Shown piece after piece: positions 18,908 to 25,827 of a stretch of DNA of 28,596 nt. The stretch is from Rhodanobacter sp. UBA5168 (GTDB taxonomy: Bacteria > Pseudomonadota > Gammaproteobacteria > Xanthomonadales > Rhodanobacteraceae), in contig DHXA01000182.1 in assembly GCA_002413455.1 (NCBI GenBank), positions 1 to 28,596 of the forward strand, read 5' to 3'. Every line of letters begins with the position of its first letter. The first letter of the stretch is position 1. Position numbers and translations under genes: made by a program. The notes beneath the pieces are model-generated. The model had not been told where the DNA came from, ran no database searches, and saw nothing but the letters and a program-made list of their open reading frames with translations.

Positions 18908-19697
18908 GTTCGCATGGCCCTGGATGATTTTGGTGTTGCCGCTGCCGTGGCTGCTGCGCCGCTGGCTGCGTCCGGCTGCACCGGGGCAGGCCTTGCATCT
19001 GCCGCAGCCAGGTCTGCAATTGATCGCGACGAAAGGCAACGCCACGGGCGGCACCGTGCCGTGGTTGCTGACACTGGCCTGGTTGTGCCTGTTGACGGCC
19101 GCGGCGCGGCCGCAATGGGTCGGGCCGCCGCAAGCGCAGCAGCGCAGCGGTCGCGCACTGATGCTGGCGGTGGATCTGTCCGGCAGCATGCGCACCGACG
19201 ACATGCAGCTGGCTGGGCAGTCGGTCAGCCGTTTCGGTGCGGTGGAAGCCATTGCCGGTGATTTCATCGGTCGTCGCAACGGCGACGAAATGGGGCTGAT
19301 CCTGTTCGGCAGTCAGGCGTTTCTGGTGACTCCGCTGACCTACGATCTGTCCGCGGTGCGCGCGCAGCTGCAGGGCGCTGCCGTGGGTCTGGCAGGCACC
19401 GAAACGGCCATCGGCGATGCGATTGCGGTGGCGGTGAAACGCCTGGCGGCCTTGCCGGAACAGGCACGCGTGCTGGTTCTGCTTACCGACGGCGTCAACA
19501 ACGCCGGCAGCATTGCGCCACGCGAGGCGGCACGCGCAGCCAAGGCGGCCGGCGTGCGCATCTATACCATCGGCATCGGCGCCACGCGCATGCGCATACC
19601 GGGATTCTTCGGCAGCCAACTGGTCAATCCTTCGGCGGACCTGGATGCCGACATGCTGGGCAGCATCGCGACACAGACCGGCGGGCGCTTTTTTTGA
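18900..19697 (+). CDS. batA: BatA-type VWA domain protein, truncated by an in-frame TGA
   Basis: BatA-type proteins normally have N-terminal membrane helices, a periplasm-facing or cytosolic VWA domain and a C-terminal membrane helix. Here the N-terminus (about 5-21 and 53-68) is hydrophobic. The VWA domain has an intact MIDAS: DLSGS (92-96), the threonine of GTETAIGDA (166-174) and LLTDGVNNAG (194-203). The frame stops at TGA (19695-19697) after TGGRFF, giving 265 residues. The same frame continues without further stops for 62 codons, with a normal BatA tail, to a TGA that overlaps the batB ATG. CGA (Arg) is the likely ancestral codon. A substitution fits; a frameshift does not, because the downstream frame is unchanged. 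The truncated product lacks the C-terminal anchor. Confidence 0.85.
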   Translation: MPEFAWPWMILVLPLPWLLRRWLRPAAPGQALHLPQPGLQLIATKGNATGGTVPWLLTLAWLCLLTAAARPQWVGPPQAQQRSGRALMLAVDLSGSMRTDDMQLAGQSVSRFGAVEAIAGDFIGRRNGDEMGLILFGSQAFLVTPLTYDLSAVRAQLQGAAVGLAGTETAIGDAIAVAVKRLAALPEQARVLVLLTDGVNNAGSIAPREAARAAKAAGVRIYTIGIGATRMRIPGFFGSQLVNPSADLDADMLGSIATQTGGRFF

Positions 19698-19886
19698 GCC
19701 ACCGACAGCGACGAACTTGCCGATGCCTATCGCGCGATCGATGCGCTGGAACCGATGCCGCAAACCGGCCCGGCCCTGCGCCCGCGGCATGAGCTGTTCC
19801 GCTGGCCGCTGCTGGCGGCGATGGTGTTGCTGTTGCTGGTGATCGCGCCCCGTCGCTTCGCCCGTGCATCGGAGCGGTCCGCATGA
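19698..19886 (+). pseudogene. batA: Untranslated C-terminal remnant of batA
   Basis: These 62 codons continue the batA frame after the internal TGA. They encode ATDSDELADAYRAIDALEP, the usual post-VWA sequence, and a hydrophobic helix FRWPLLAAMVLLLLVIAP with a basic stop-transfer RRFARA. The frame ends in TGA at 19884-19886, giving the four-base ATGA overlap with batB that characterises this operon. Codon use is like that of the neighbours. Readthrough, a recent mutation or a sequencing error would all be consistent with this state. Confidence 0.8.
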
Positions 19887-21778
19887 GCGAGCTGCTGCAG
19901 CAGTTTCATTTCCTGCGGCCGTGGTGGCTGCTGGCGCTCGTGCCGATGCCATGGCTGTATTGGTTGGGCGTGCGCCGCCATGCGGCGATGCTGGAGCTGT
20001 CGCGGCTGGTCGATGCGCAGTTGCTGCCGCATCTGCTGCGCGGCCGCGCCGGCAATCGCCAACTGCCGACGTGGCTGTTTGCACTGGGCTGGACGCTGTG
20101 CGTGTTGGCGCTGGCCGGCCCGAGCTGGAGCCGGGTCAGCCAGCCGTTGTACGCAAGCCGCGCGGCGCAGGTGGTGGCGATTTCGCTGTCACAGCACATG
20201 CTGGCGCGCGACGTGGCGCCGAGCCGGCTCGACCGTGCCCGCTACAAGGTACGCGACCTGCTGGTCAGCAATCGCGACGGGCTCAATGCGTTGATCGCTT
20301 ATGCCGGCGAAGCGTTCGTGGTGGCACCGCTGACCTCCGATGCAGGCAGCCTCAACGACCTGCTTGACGCGCTGGCGCCCGACACCATGCCGGTCGATGG
20401 GGACAACGCCGCGCTGGCGATCGATCGTGGCGTGGCCTTGATCCACGATGCCAAGGCCAGCGGCGGCTCGCTGGTGCTGATCACCGACCATGCCGATGCG
20501 GCCGCCGACGCGGCCGCACGCAGGGCCAACGCCGCCGGCGTGCAGATATCGGTACTGGGCGTGGGCACGCCGCAGGGCGGCCCCGTGCCGCTGCCCGAGG
20601 GCGGCTTTCTGCGCGATGCGCAAGGCGGCATCGCGCTGGCCCGTCGCGACGATGCGGCACTCGCTGCGCTCGCTTCCGCTGGCGGTGGCCGCTATGTGGC
20701 GATGACGGCGGATCAACGGGATATCGACACGCTGCATTCGCAGCTTCGCGTTGCACCCGCAACCGTGGCCGGCGGGCAGGTGGGTGATGAATGGCAGGAT
20801 CGCGGCCCGTGGCTGCTGCTTCCGCTGCTGTTGATCGTGGCGCTGGCATTTCGTCGCGGCTGGCTGCTGTTGATGCCGCTGGTCATGCTGCCGCTGTTGT
20901 CGACTCCGGCCCAGGCGACGACGTGGCACGATCTGTGGCAACGGCCCGATCAGCAGGCTGCACAGGCTATGCGCGACGGCCGCGCGAAGCAGGCGCAACA
21001 GCTGGCGCGCGACCCGGCCTGGCGCGGCGCGGCGGCTTATCGTGCGGGCGATTATGCCGCCGCAAAGCAGGCGCTGCAGCAGGCGCCCGGTGGCGATGCG
21101 ACATACAACCTCGGCAACGCGCTGGCCAAACAAGGTGAGTATCAGCAGGCGATCGCGGCTTACGATCGCGCGCTGAAACTCGATCCGAACAACGCCGACG
21201 CCAAGGTCAATCGCAAGGCGGTCGAAGACTGGCTGCGCCAGCAACAACGGCAGCAGCCGTCCGACCAGAAGAAACACGAGGGCCACAACGGCAGTCAGGG
21301 ACAGTCCTCGGCCGGCGATCAGGGCAAGAGCGGCAAATCGGACTCCAAAGCTCAGCAATCCGCGCAGGATGACGCCAAGCCGTCCGAACAGCCTGGTCAG
21401 GACGGCGAGCCGCAGGACAAGTCCGAGCAGAGTTCGTCAAAGCAGGATCGTTCCGGCAAGAAGCAGGCCGATGATCGGCCCCAGCAGCAGACCGCGCAGC
21501 AACAGGCCGAACAGAAAGCGAAGGCGGAGCAGGCGCAGCAGGCGCAGCAGGCGCTGAAACAGCAGATGGATCGGGCGCTGGCCAACTCTGCGGGTAAGCC
21601 TCAGACGCATCAGCTCGGCGCGCCGGCAAAGGACGACCCGCAGGCGAAATTGCCGGCGGACCTGCAGCATGCGCTGCAGCGGGTACCGGATGATCCGGGC
21701 GCATTGTTGCGGCGCAAGTTCGAGCTCGAATATCAACAGCGCCACGGCGGCATGCCGAGCGAGGATGAACAACCGTGA
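19883..21778 (+). CDS. batB: BatB/BatC-type fusion: VWA domain plus TPR with low-complexity tail
   Basis: This 631-residue inner-membrane protein has hydrophobic N-terminal segments (about 10-29 and 62-78) and a VWA domain (about 95-290). A hydrophobic hairpin (about 309-345) and a TPR region follow (about 355-442, including ATYNLGNALAKQGEYQQAIAAY). The tail, about 452-575, is rich in Gln, Lys, Ser and Asp. VWA and TPR correspond to separate BatB and BatC proteins in some bacteria and are fused here, as commonly seen in gammaproteobacteria. The expected MIDAS DxSxS is replaced by SLSQH (101-105) and the later TDG by TDH (201-203), so metal binding is doubtful. The start overlaps the original batA stop; GGAG at 19871-19874 offers an independent ribosome site. 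Confidence 0.9.
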   Translation: MSELLQQFHFLRPWWLLALVPMPWLYWLGVRRHAAMLELSRLVDAQLLPHLLRGRAGNRQLPTWLFALGWTLCVLALAGPSWSRVSQPLYASRAAQVVAISLSQHMLARDVAPSRLDRARYKVRDLLVSNRDGLNALIAYAGEAFVVAPLTSDAGSLNDLLDALAPDTMPVDGDNAALAIDRGVALIHDAKASGGSLVLITDHADAAADAAARRANAAGVQISVLGVGTPQGGPVPLPEGGFLRDAQGGIALARRDDAALAALASAGGGRYVAMTADQRDIDTLHSQLRVAPATVAGGQVGDEWQDRGPWLLLPLLLIVALAFRRGWLLLMPLVMLPLLSTPAQATTWHDLWQRPDQQAAQAMRDGRAKQAQQLARDPAWRGAAAYRAGDYAAAKQALQQAPGGDATYNLGNALAKQGEYQQAIAAYDRALKLDPNNADAKVNRKAVEDWLRQQQRQQPSDQKKHEGHNGSQGQSSAGDQGKSGKSDSKAQQSAQDDAKPSEQPGQDGEPQDKSEQSSSKQDRSGKKQADDRPQQQTAQQQAEQKAKAEQAQQAQQALKQQMDRALANSAGKPQTHQLGAPAKDDPQAKLPADLQHALQRVPDDPGALLRRKFELEYQQRHGGMPSEDEQP

Positions 21779-23460
21779 TGGTTCGACGACTGATCATCGG
21801 ATGGTGGCTGGTGTTGCTGATGGTTCCGGCCCTGGCACACGCAGCCGACGTACAGGCGACGCTTGACCGCAGCAGCGTGCAGTTGGGCGAAACGGTGACC
21901 CTCAACCTGCGCGTGGAAAACGCGGGCGGCGGCATGGCCATGCCGGATCTGGGCGCGTTGAACCGGGATTTCAGCATTCTCGGTACCTCGCAGAACAGCA
22001 GCCTCAGCGTCGTCAACGGCGCCGCCACCTCGACCCTGACCTTCGGTGTAGCGCTGCGCCCCCGGCACATGGGCACCTTGCAGATACCCGCGCTGCGCGT
22101 GGCGGGTGGTCAGACCGCGCCCTTGCAGTTGCAGGTGACCGCGCCCGACCCGGCTGCATCTGCGGCTGCGGTACACCAGAACGTCTTCATGGAAGCGACG
22201 GTGGAACCGCAGCGCGGTTACGTCGGCCAGCAACTGAGCTACGTGGTGCGGCTGTACTACGCCATCAGCATCAGCAACGGTGCGCTGAGTGCGCCCCAGC
22301 TCGATGGCGTGGAAGTGAGCCGGGTCGGGGACGACCTGAACTACGACGCCGAGCGCGGCGGGCGGACCTATCACGTGCTGGAGCGGCACTATGCGTTGAT
22401 CCCTCAGCGCGCCGGACGCATCGAGGTTCCCGCCGCGGATTTCCAGGGTGAGGCGATCGATCCGAACGACCCCAACAGCTTCTTCGGCTCCAGCACGCCG
22501 GTTTCGGCCAGCGCACCAGCGGTGTCGATCGACGTGCAGGCGACACCCGCCGACTGGGGCAAGAGTGCGTGGCTGCCGGCGCGTCAACTGAGCCTGGACA
22601 TGGATGGCTGGCCGGGCGCGCAGGATCAGGTGCGAGTGGGGCAACCGTTGAACCTCACGATGACACTGCAGGCGAAGGGCCTGGCCTACGAATCCCTGCC
22701 TGCACTGAGCCTGCCGTCGCTGGATGGCGCCAAGGCGTATCCGGACAAGCCGGTTACCGGTACACGCCAGGATGGCCAGTGGCTGGTCGGCCGGCGCCAG
22801 CAGACGTTTGCGATCGTGCCCGAGCGGGCCGGCACGCTGACCATCCCGGCAACCACCCTGAAATGGTGGAACGTGTTGACCGACCGCGTGGAAGTGGCGC
22901 AGATCCCGGCGCACGATGTGACCGTGCTGCCAGCCGCCGGCGCTGCGGCCGTCCAGCCGTCCATACCGGATACCGTATCCGTCGCCGGCGCAGCCGCAAC
23001 CAGCAACGCCTCGCCGTCACCCACGCCATGGCGCTGGATCGCCCTGGGCAGTGTCGGCCTGTGGCTGCTCAGTGCGCTGGTCTGGTGGTGGTACCGCCGT
23101 CGCGCATCGACGACGACGGTGCCGGTGCCGGCGGCCGCATCCCCACGGCAGTGCCAGTTGGGTTTCCTCGCCGCCGCACGGGGGGACGACCCGGCTGTAC
23201 AGGCGCAAAGCCTGTTGAAATGGGCGCGCGCGGAACGGCCGGCGATCCAGCATCTGGGCGATCTGGCGGCGGCGCTGGACGATGCAGGCCAGTGTGCAGC
23301 GATCGCCGCCCTGCAGCATCGTTGTTACGGTGGCACGCCAATGGCCGGCGGCGACACGGGGCTGGTGGCGGCATTCAAGCGCGGCTTCGTCTGGCGCGCC
23401 ACCGATGCCGGTGATGCAGGGTCCACGCTGCCACCGTTGTATCCGTTCAAGCTGCATTGA
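21778..23460 (+). CDS. batD: BatD-like protein with signal peptide and C-terminal membrane helix
   Basis: This 560-residue exported protein starts with a signal peptide (about 1-23, ending AHAA). Repeated immunoglobulin-like beta domains follow, beginning VQATLDRSSVQLGETVTLNLRV, typical of BatD. A repeated ERxGxxxxP pattern is present (QRAGRIEVPAADF and ERAGTLTIPATTL). One transmembrane helix lies near 420-440 (IALGSVGLWLLSALVWWWY) with basic RRR after it, leaving a cytoplasmic helical tail. BatD is the periplasmic partner of Bat VWA proteins; its biochemical function is not established. ATG at 21778 is chosen; GTG at 21775 is possible and would overlap batB by four bases. The 3' end overlaps the convergent macro-domain gene by 14 bases. 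Confidence 0.9.
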   Translation: MVRRLIIGWWLVLLMVPALAHAADVQATLDRSSVQLGETVTLNLRVENAGGGMAMPDLGALNRDFSILGTSQNSSLSVVNGAATSTLTFGVALRPRHMGTLQIPALRVAGGQTAPLQLQVTAPDPAASAAAVHQNVFMEATVEPQRGYVGQQLSYVVRLYYAISISNGALSAPQLDGVEVSRVGDDLNYDAERGGRTYHVLERHYALIPQRAGRIEVPAADFQGEAIDPNDPNSFFGSSTPVSASAPAVSIDVQATPADWGKSAWLPARQLSLDMDGWPGAQDQVRVGQPLNLTMTLQAKGLAYESLPALSLPSLDGAKAYPDKPVTGTRQDGQWLVGRRQQTFAIVPERAGTLTIPATTLKWWNVLTDRVEVAQIPAHDVTVLPAAGAAAVQPSIPDTVSVAGAAATSNASPSPTPWRWIALGSVGLWLLSALVWWWYRRRASTTTVPVPAAASPRQCQLGFLAAARGDDPAVQAQSLLKWARAERPAIQHLGDLAAALDDAGQCAAIAALQHRCYGGTPMAGGDTGLVAAFKRGFVWRATDAGDAGSTLPPLYPFKLH

Positions 23461-23968
23461 GTGCGTGCTGGAAAATCGCGCGCATGTCATCGCTGAAACA
23501 GCACAAGGTCACTTCGATCGAATCATCGCCAGCAAGCTCGTCGCCCAGCGTGGCAACTGCCACCGCAGCCGCCTGGGTCGCGGGATAGCCGTAGATGCCG
23601 CAGCTGATCGCCGGAAACGCGATCGTGCACAATCGATGTTCGCGCAGCAGACGCAGCGTGCTGCGATAGCAGCGCGCCAGCAACGGTGCTTCGCCCGCCT
23701 CGCCACCATGCCAGACCGGTCCCACGGTATGGATCACGTACCGCGCCGGCATCGCAAAGCCGGGGGTGATGCGTGCCTCACCGGTCGGGCAGCGCACGCC
23801 GGGAGCGGATTCGGGAAGTGCCCGGCAAGCTTCCAGCAGGCCGGGCCCTGCCGCGCGATGGATCGCGCCATCCACGCCGCCGCCGCCGAGCAGGCTCGGG
23901 TTGGCCGCGTTGACGATCGCGTCCAGGGCCAATGCGGTGATGTCGGCAACGATGATCTTCAAGGGCAT
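23447..23968 (-). CDS. Macro-domain protein, probable O-acetyl-ADP-ribose deacetylase
   Basis: This is a 173-residue stand-alone macro domain of the type that binds ADP-ribose and, in the YmdB-like class, deacetylates O-acetyl-ADP-ribose or removes ADP-ribose from proteins. Diagnostic elements are IVNAANPSLLGGGGVDGAIH (18-37), where NAAN and the glycine loop contact ADP-ribose. RYVIHTVGPVW (76-86) and FPAISCGIYGYP (118-129), the second phosphate loop, follow. The length and order match the class. The gene is convergent with batD, sharing 14 bases, and divergent from marR across 66 bases, so both directions could share regulation. I see no ADP-ribosyltransferase or SirTM-type sirtuin nearby that would define a toxin or signalling pair. 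Confidence 0.92.
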   Translation of the reverse strand: MPLKIIVADITALALDAIVNAANPSLLGGGGVDGAIHRAAGPGLLEACRALPESAPGVRCPTGEARITPGFAMPARYVIHTVGPVWHGGEAGEAPLLARCYRSTLRLLREHRLCTIAFPAISCGIYGYPATQAAAVAVATLGDELAGDDSIEVTLCCFSDDMRAIFQHALNAA

Positions 23969-24000
23969 GGTTTCGTGAAGAGTGGCATCCTATGCTTCGG

Positions 24001-24020
24001 TCACACATTCAATGTGGTGA
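24001..24020. promoter_or_regulatory. Palindromic site in the macro/marR divergent region, possible MarR operator
   Basis: CACATT (24004-24009) and AATGTG (24011-24016) are perfect arms around a single C. The outer TCAC (24001-24004) and GTGA (24017-24020) form a second, half-base-shifted dyad. The site is 14 bases upstream of the marR ATG and within the 66-base divergent spacer. MarR proteins typically bind 16-20 bp inverted repeats and repress their own gene, so an autoregulatory operator is inferred. Confidence 0.5.
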
Positions 24021-24034
24021 GGTTGCAACGGGTC

Positions 24035-24490
24035 ATGGCGAAAACGGAAGACATTTCCTTCGGCTACCTGCTCAGCGATGTGACCTTGCTGTTTCGCAAG
24101 CATTTCGACCGGCGCGCGGTGAAATTCGGCCTGACCCGTGCGCAGTGGCGTGCGACCAAGATGTTGTACCACCGCGAAGGCTTGCGGCAAACCGAGCTGG
24201 CGGAGTTTCTGGAAATGGAACCGATCGCGGTGGGCCGGGTAATCGACCGGTTGCAGGCGGCGGGGTTTGTCGAGCGCCGACCGGATCCGAAGGATCGCCG
24301 TGCATGGCGGTTGTACACCACCGAACAGGCGCGGGTGATCGTGGGCGACATGGAGCTGATTGCGCGCGACTTGCGCAAGGACGCCACACGCGGCATTGAC
24401 CACGACGAACTGCAGCAGGCGCTGGCGGTGATCAGCCGGATCAAGGACAACCTGCTCGCGCTGGAACAGGACGACAACGGCACGCCCTGA
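24035..24490 (+). CDS. MarR family transcriptional regulator
   Basis: This 151-residue winged-helix repressor is of the MarR/SlyA type and acts as a DNA-binding dimer. The N-terminal dimerisation helix (about 8-30) precedes LTRAQWRATKMLYHREGLRQTELAEFLEM (33-61), the helix-turn-helix entry. The recognition helix is AVGRVIDRLQAAGFVERR (65-82), and the wing contains PDPKDRRAWRLYTT (84-97), with the conserved D-x-R-x pattern. C-terminal helices complete the dimer interface. The ATG at 24035 gives a normal length; GTG codons at 24014 and 24017 are alternatives, and they would overlap the palindrome. It is followed after 220 bases by an RND pump, a common target of such regulators, but its ligand is unknown. 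Confidence 0.93.
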   Translation: MAKTEDISFGYLLSDVTLLFRKHFDRRAVKFGLTRAQWRATKMLYHREGLRQTELAEFLEMEPIAVGRVIDRLQAAGFVERRPDPKDRRAWRLYTTEQARVIVGDMELIARDLRKDATRGIDHDELQQALAVISRIKDNLLALEQDDNGTP

Positions 24491-24710
24491 GCTTCGCGCA
24501 ATGCACGCCCGACAAGTGCCATTGGTCGGAGTCATCGGCGCCAGCATTTGCGGCATGGTGGCGACAATGGCCCGTTGCCGGGTCAACCTGATTGCGGGAT
24601 CCGCGTTGTAATCAGCTTGATGCATTGTCATCAGCATGGCGGTTCCCCAGCCGCGCAGGAACCCACCAGCTGCCGTCAGGCGCGGCGCGACGATCGAGAA
24701 TCCCCTACGC
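24491..24710 (+). other. Intergenic region upstream of the RND pump with a small dyad
   Basis: This 220-base spacer has no convincing sigma-70 promoter by eye. A dyad of TGATG (24618-24622) and CATCA (24629-24633) around CATTGT lies about 80 bases before the adaptor start and could be a regulator site. It does not match the palindrome upstream of marR. No ORF or RNA gene is supported. Confidence 0.4.
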
Positions 24711-25823
24711 ATGTCCTGGAAAAAAATCGCTCTTGTCGTGGCCGCCCTTCTGGCGGTCGCTCTGGCCATGCATTTCGGTCGCCATGCCGGCGGCGATGCA
24801 GCGGCGTCCAAGGCAACTGCGCCGGTCCCGGTCGAAGTGGCCCGCGCCACCCAGGGAGACATCGAACTCTCGCTGAAGCTGGTCGGTCGGGCCGAGGCAT
24901 GGTCAACGGTGACGTTGCGTGCGCGAGTTTCCGGCCAGCTTGAATCGTTGTCGTTCAAACCCGGCACGCTGGTGCGCAAGGGCAGCGTGCTGGCGCAGAT
25001 CGATCCGCGCCTGCTGAAGGCACAGCTGGATCAGGCGCGCGGAAGCGTGGCACGCGACCAGGCGCAGTTGCAGAAGGCGCAGGCCGACCAGCAGCGGTAC
25101 GCCGACATGCTGACCAAGGGCTTCGTCTCCAAGTCGGACTACGACCTGTACAAGGCGAACCTTGCGGTGGCCAAGGCTGCCCTGCAGAGCGACCTGGCTG
25201 CGCAGGAGCTGGCGCAGACGCAGCTCGACTACGCGCAGATCATCGCCCCGTTCGATGGCGTCACCGGCGCGCCGCTGGTGTGGCCGGGTGCGCAGATCAG
25301 CGCCGACAGCACCGACATCGTGGTGCTCAATCAGGTCGAACCGATGCGGGTGGCGTTCAATATTCCGGAAGACAGTCTGCCCGCGGTGCGTGCCGCGCAG
25401 CAGCAAGCTGGGCTCGACGTACAAGTGACGATCTCCGGCGATCACGCGGCACCGTTGAGTGGCGCGCTCGAATTCATCGACAACGCGGTCGATGCCACCA
25501 CCGGCACCATCGTGCTGAAGGCGCGTTTCGACAATGCCGATCATCGCCTCACCCCCGGCCAGTTCGTGCAAGTGACGTTGCCGACCACGCGGCTCGTCAA
25601 CGTGGTGAGCGTGCCGGTGCATGCGCTGCAGAGCTCGACCAATGGCAGCTTCGTGTTCGTGCTGGGCGCGAACGGCAAGGTGCAGCAGCGCCCCGTAACG
25701 ACCGGGCCGAGCACAGCCGGGCGCACCGTGATCGACAAGGGTCTGAAGGCCGGCGAGCAGGTGGTGACCGAGGGCCAGATGCTGCTGGTCGACGGCAGCG
25801 CTGCCATCGTCAAGCAGGGCTGA
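24711..25823 (+). CDS. RND efflux periplasmic adaptor (membrane fusion protein)
   Basis: This 370-residue adaptor bridges the RND pump and an outer-membrane channel. An N-terminal signal or membrane anchor (about 5-20, KIALVVAALLAVALAM) lacks a lipobox cysteine. The lipoyl half-motif RARVSGQLESLSFKPGTLVRKGSVLAQIDPR (about 70-100) precedes an alpha-helical hairpin (about 103-165). The second half, YAQIIAPFDGVTGAPLVWPGAQIS, follows, then a beta-barrel and a membrane-proximal domain. It resembles MdtA/MexA-type adaptors. The ATG at 24711 directly precedes the hydrophobic segment; an in-frame ATG at 24636 would add 25 uncharacteristic residues. The permease begins four bases after its stop. No outer-membrane partner is in the window. 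Confidence 0.93.
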   Translation: MSWKKIALVVAALLAVALAMHFGRHAGGDAAASKATAPVPVEVARATQGDIELSLKLVGRAEAWSTVTLRARVSGQLESLSFKPGTLVRKGSVLAQIDPRLLKAQLDQARGSVARDQAQLQKAQADQQRYADMLTKGFVSKSDYDLYKANLAVAKAALQSDLAAQELAQTQLDYAQIIAPFDGVTGAPLVWPGAQISADSTDIVVLNQVEPMRVAFNIPEDSLPAVRAAQQQAGLDVQVTISGDHAAPLSGALEFIDNAVDATTGTIVLKARFDNADHRLTPGQFVQVTLPTTRLVNVVSVPVHALQSSTNGSFVFVLGANGKVQQRPVTTGPSTAGRTVIDKGLKAGEQVVTEGQMLLVDGSAAIVKQG

Positions 25824-25827
25824 GCCG

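Noticed and set aside
19695..19697. Internal batA TGA read as selenocysteine or bypassed by frameshifting on the T7 run
   Set aside because: No SECIS-like hairpin is evident directly downstream, and BatA has arginine rather than cysteine at the site. Shifts of plus or minus one on the T7 run lead to unrelated peptides that stop before the end of the remnant.
23282..24034. Long N-terminal extension of the marR frame
   Set aside because: It runs through batD and the macro-domain gene in other frames. The normal MarR N-terminus begins at the ATG at 24035.
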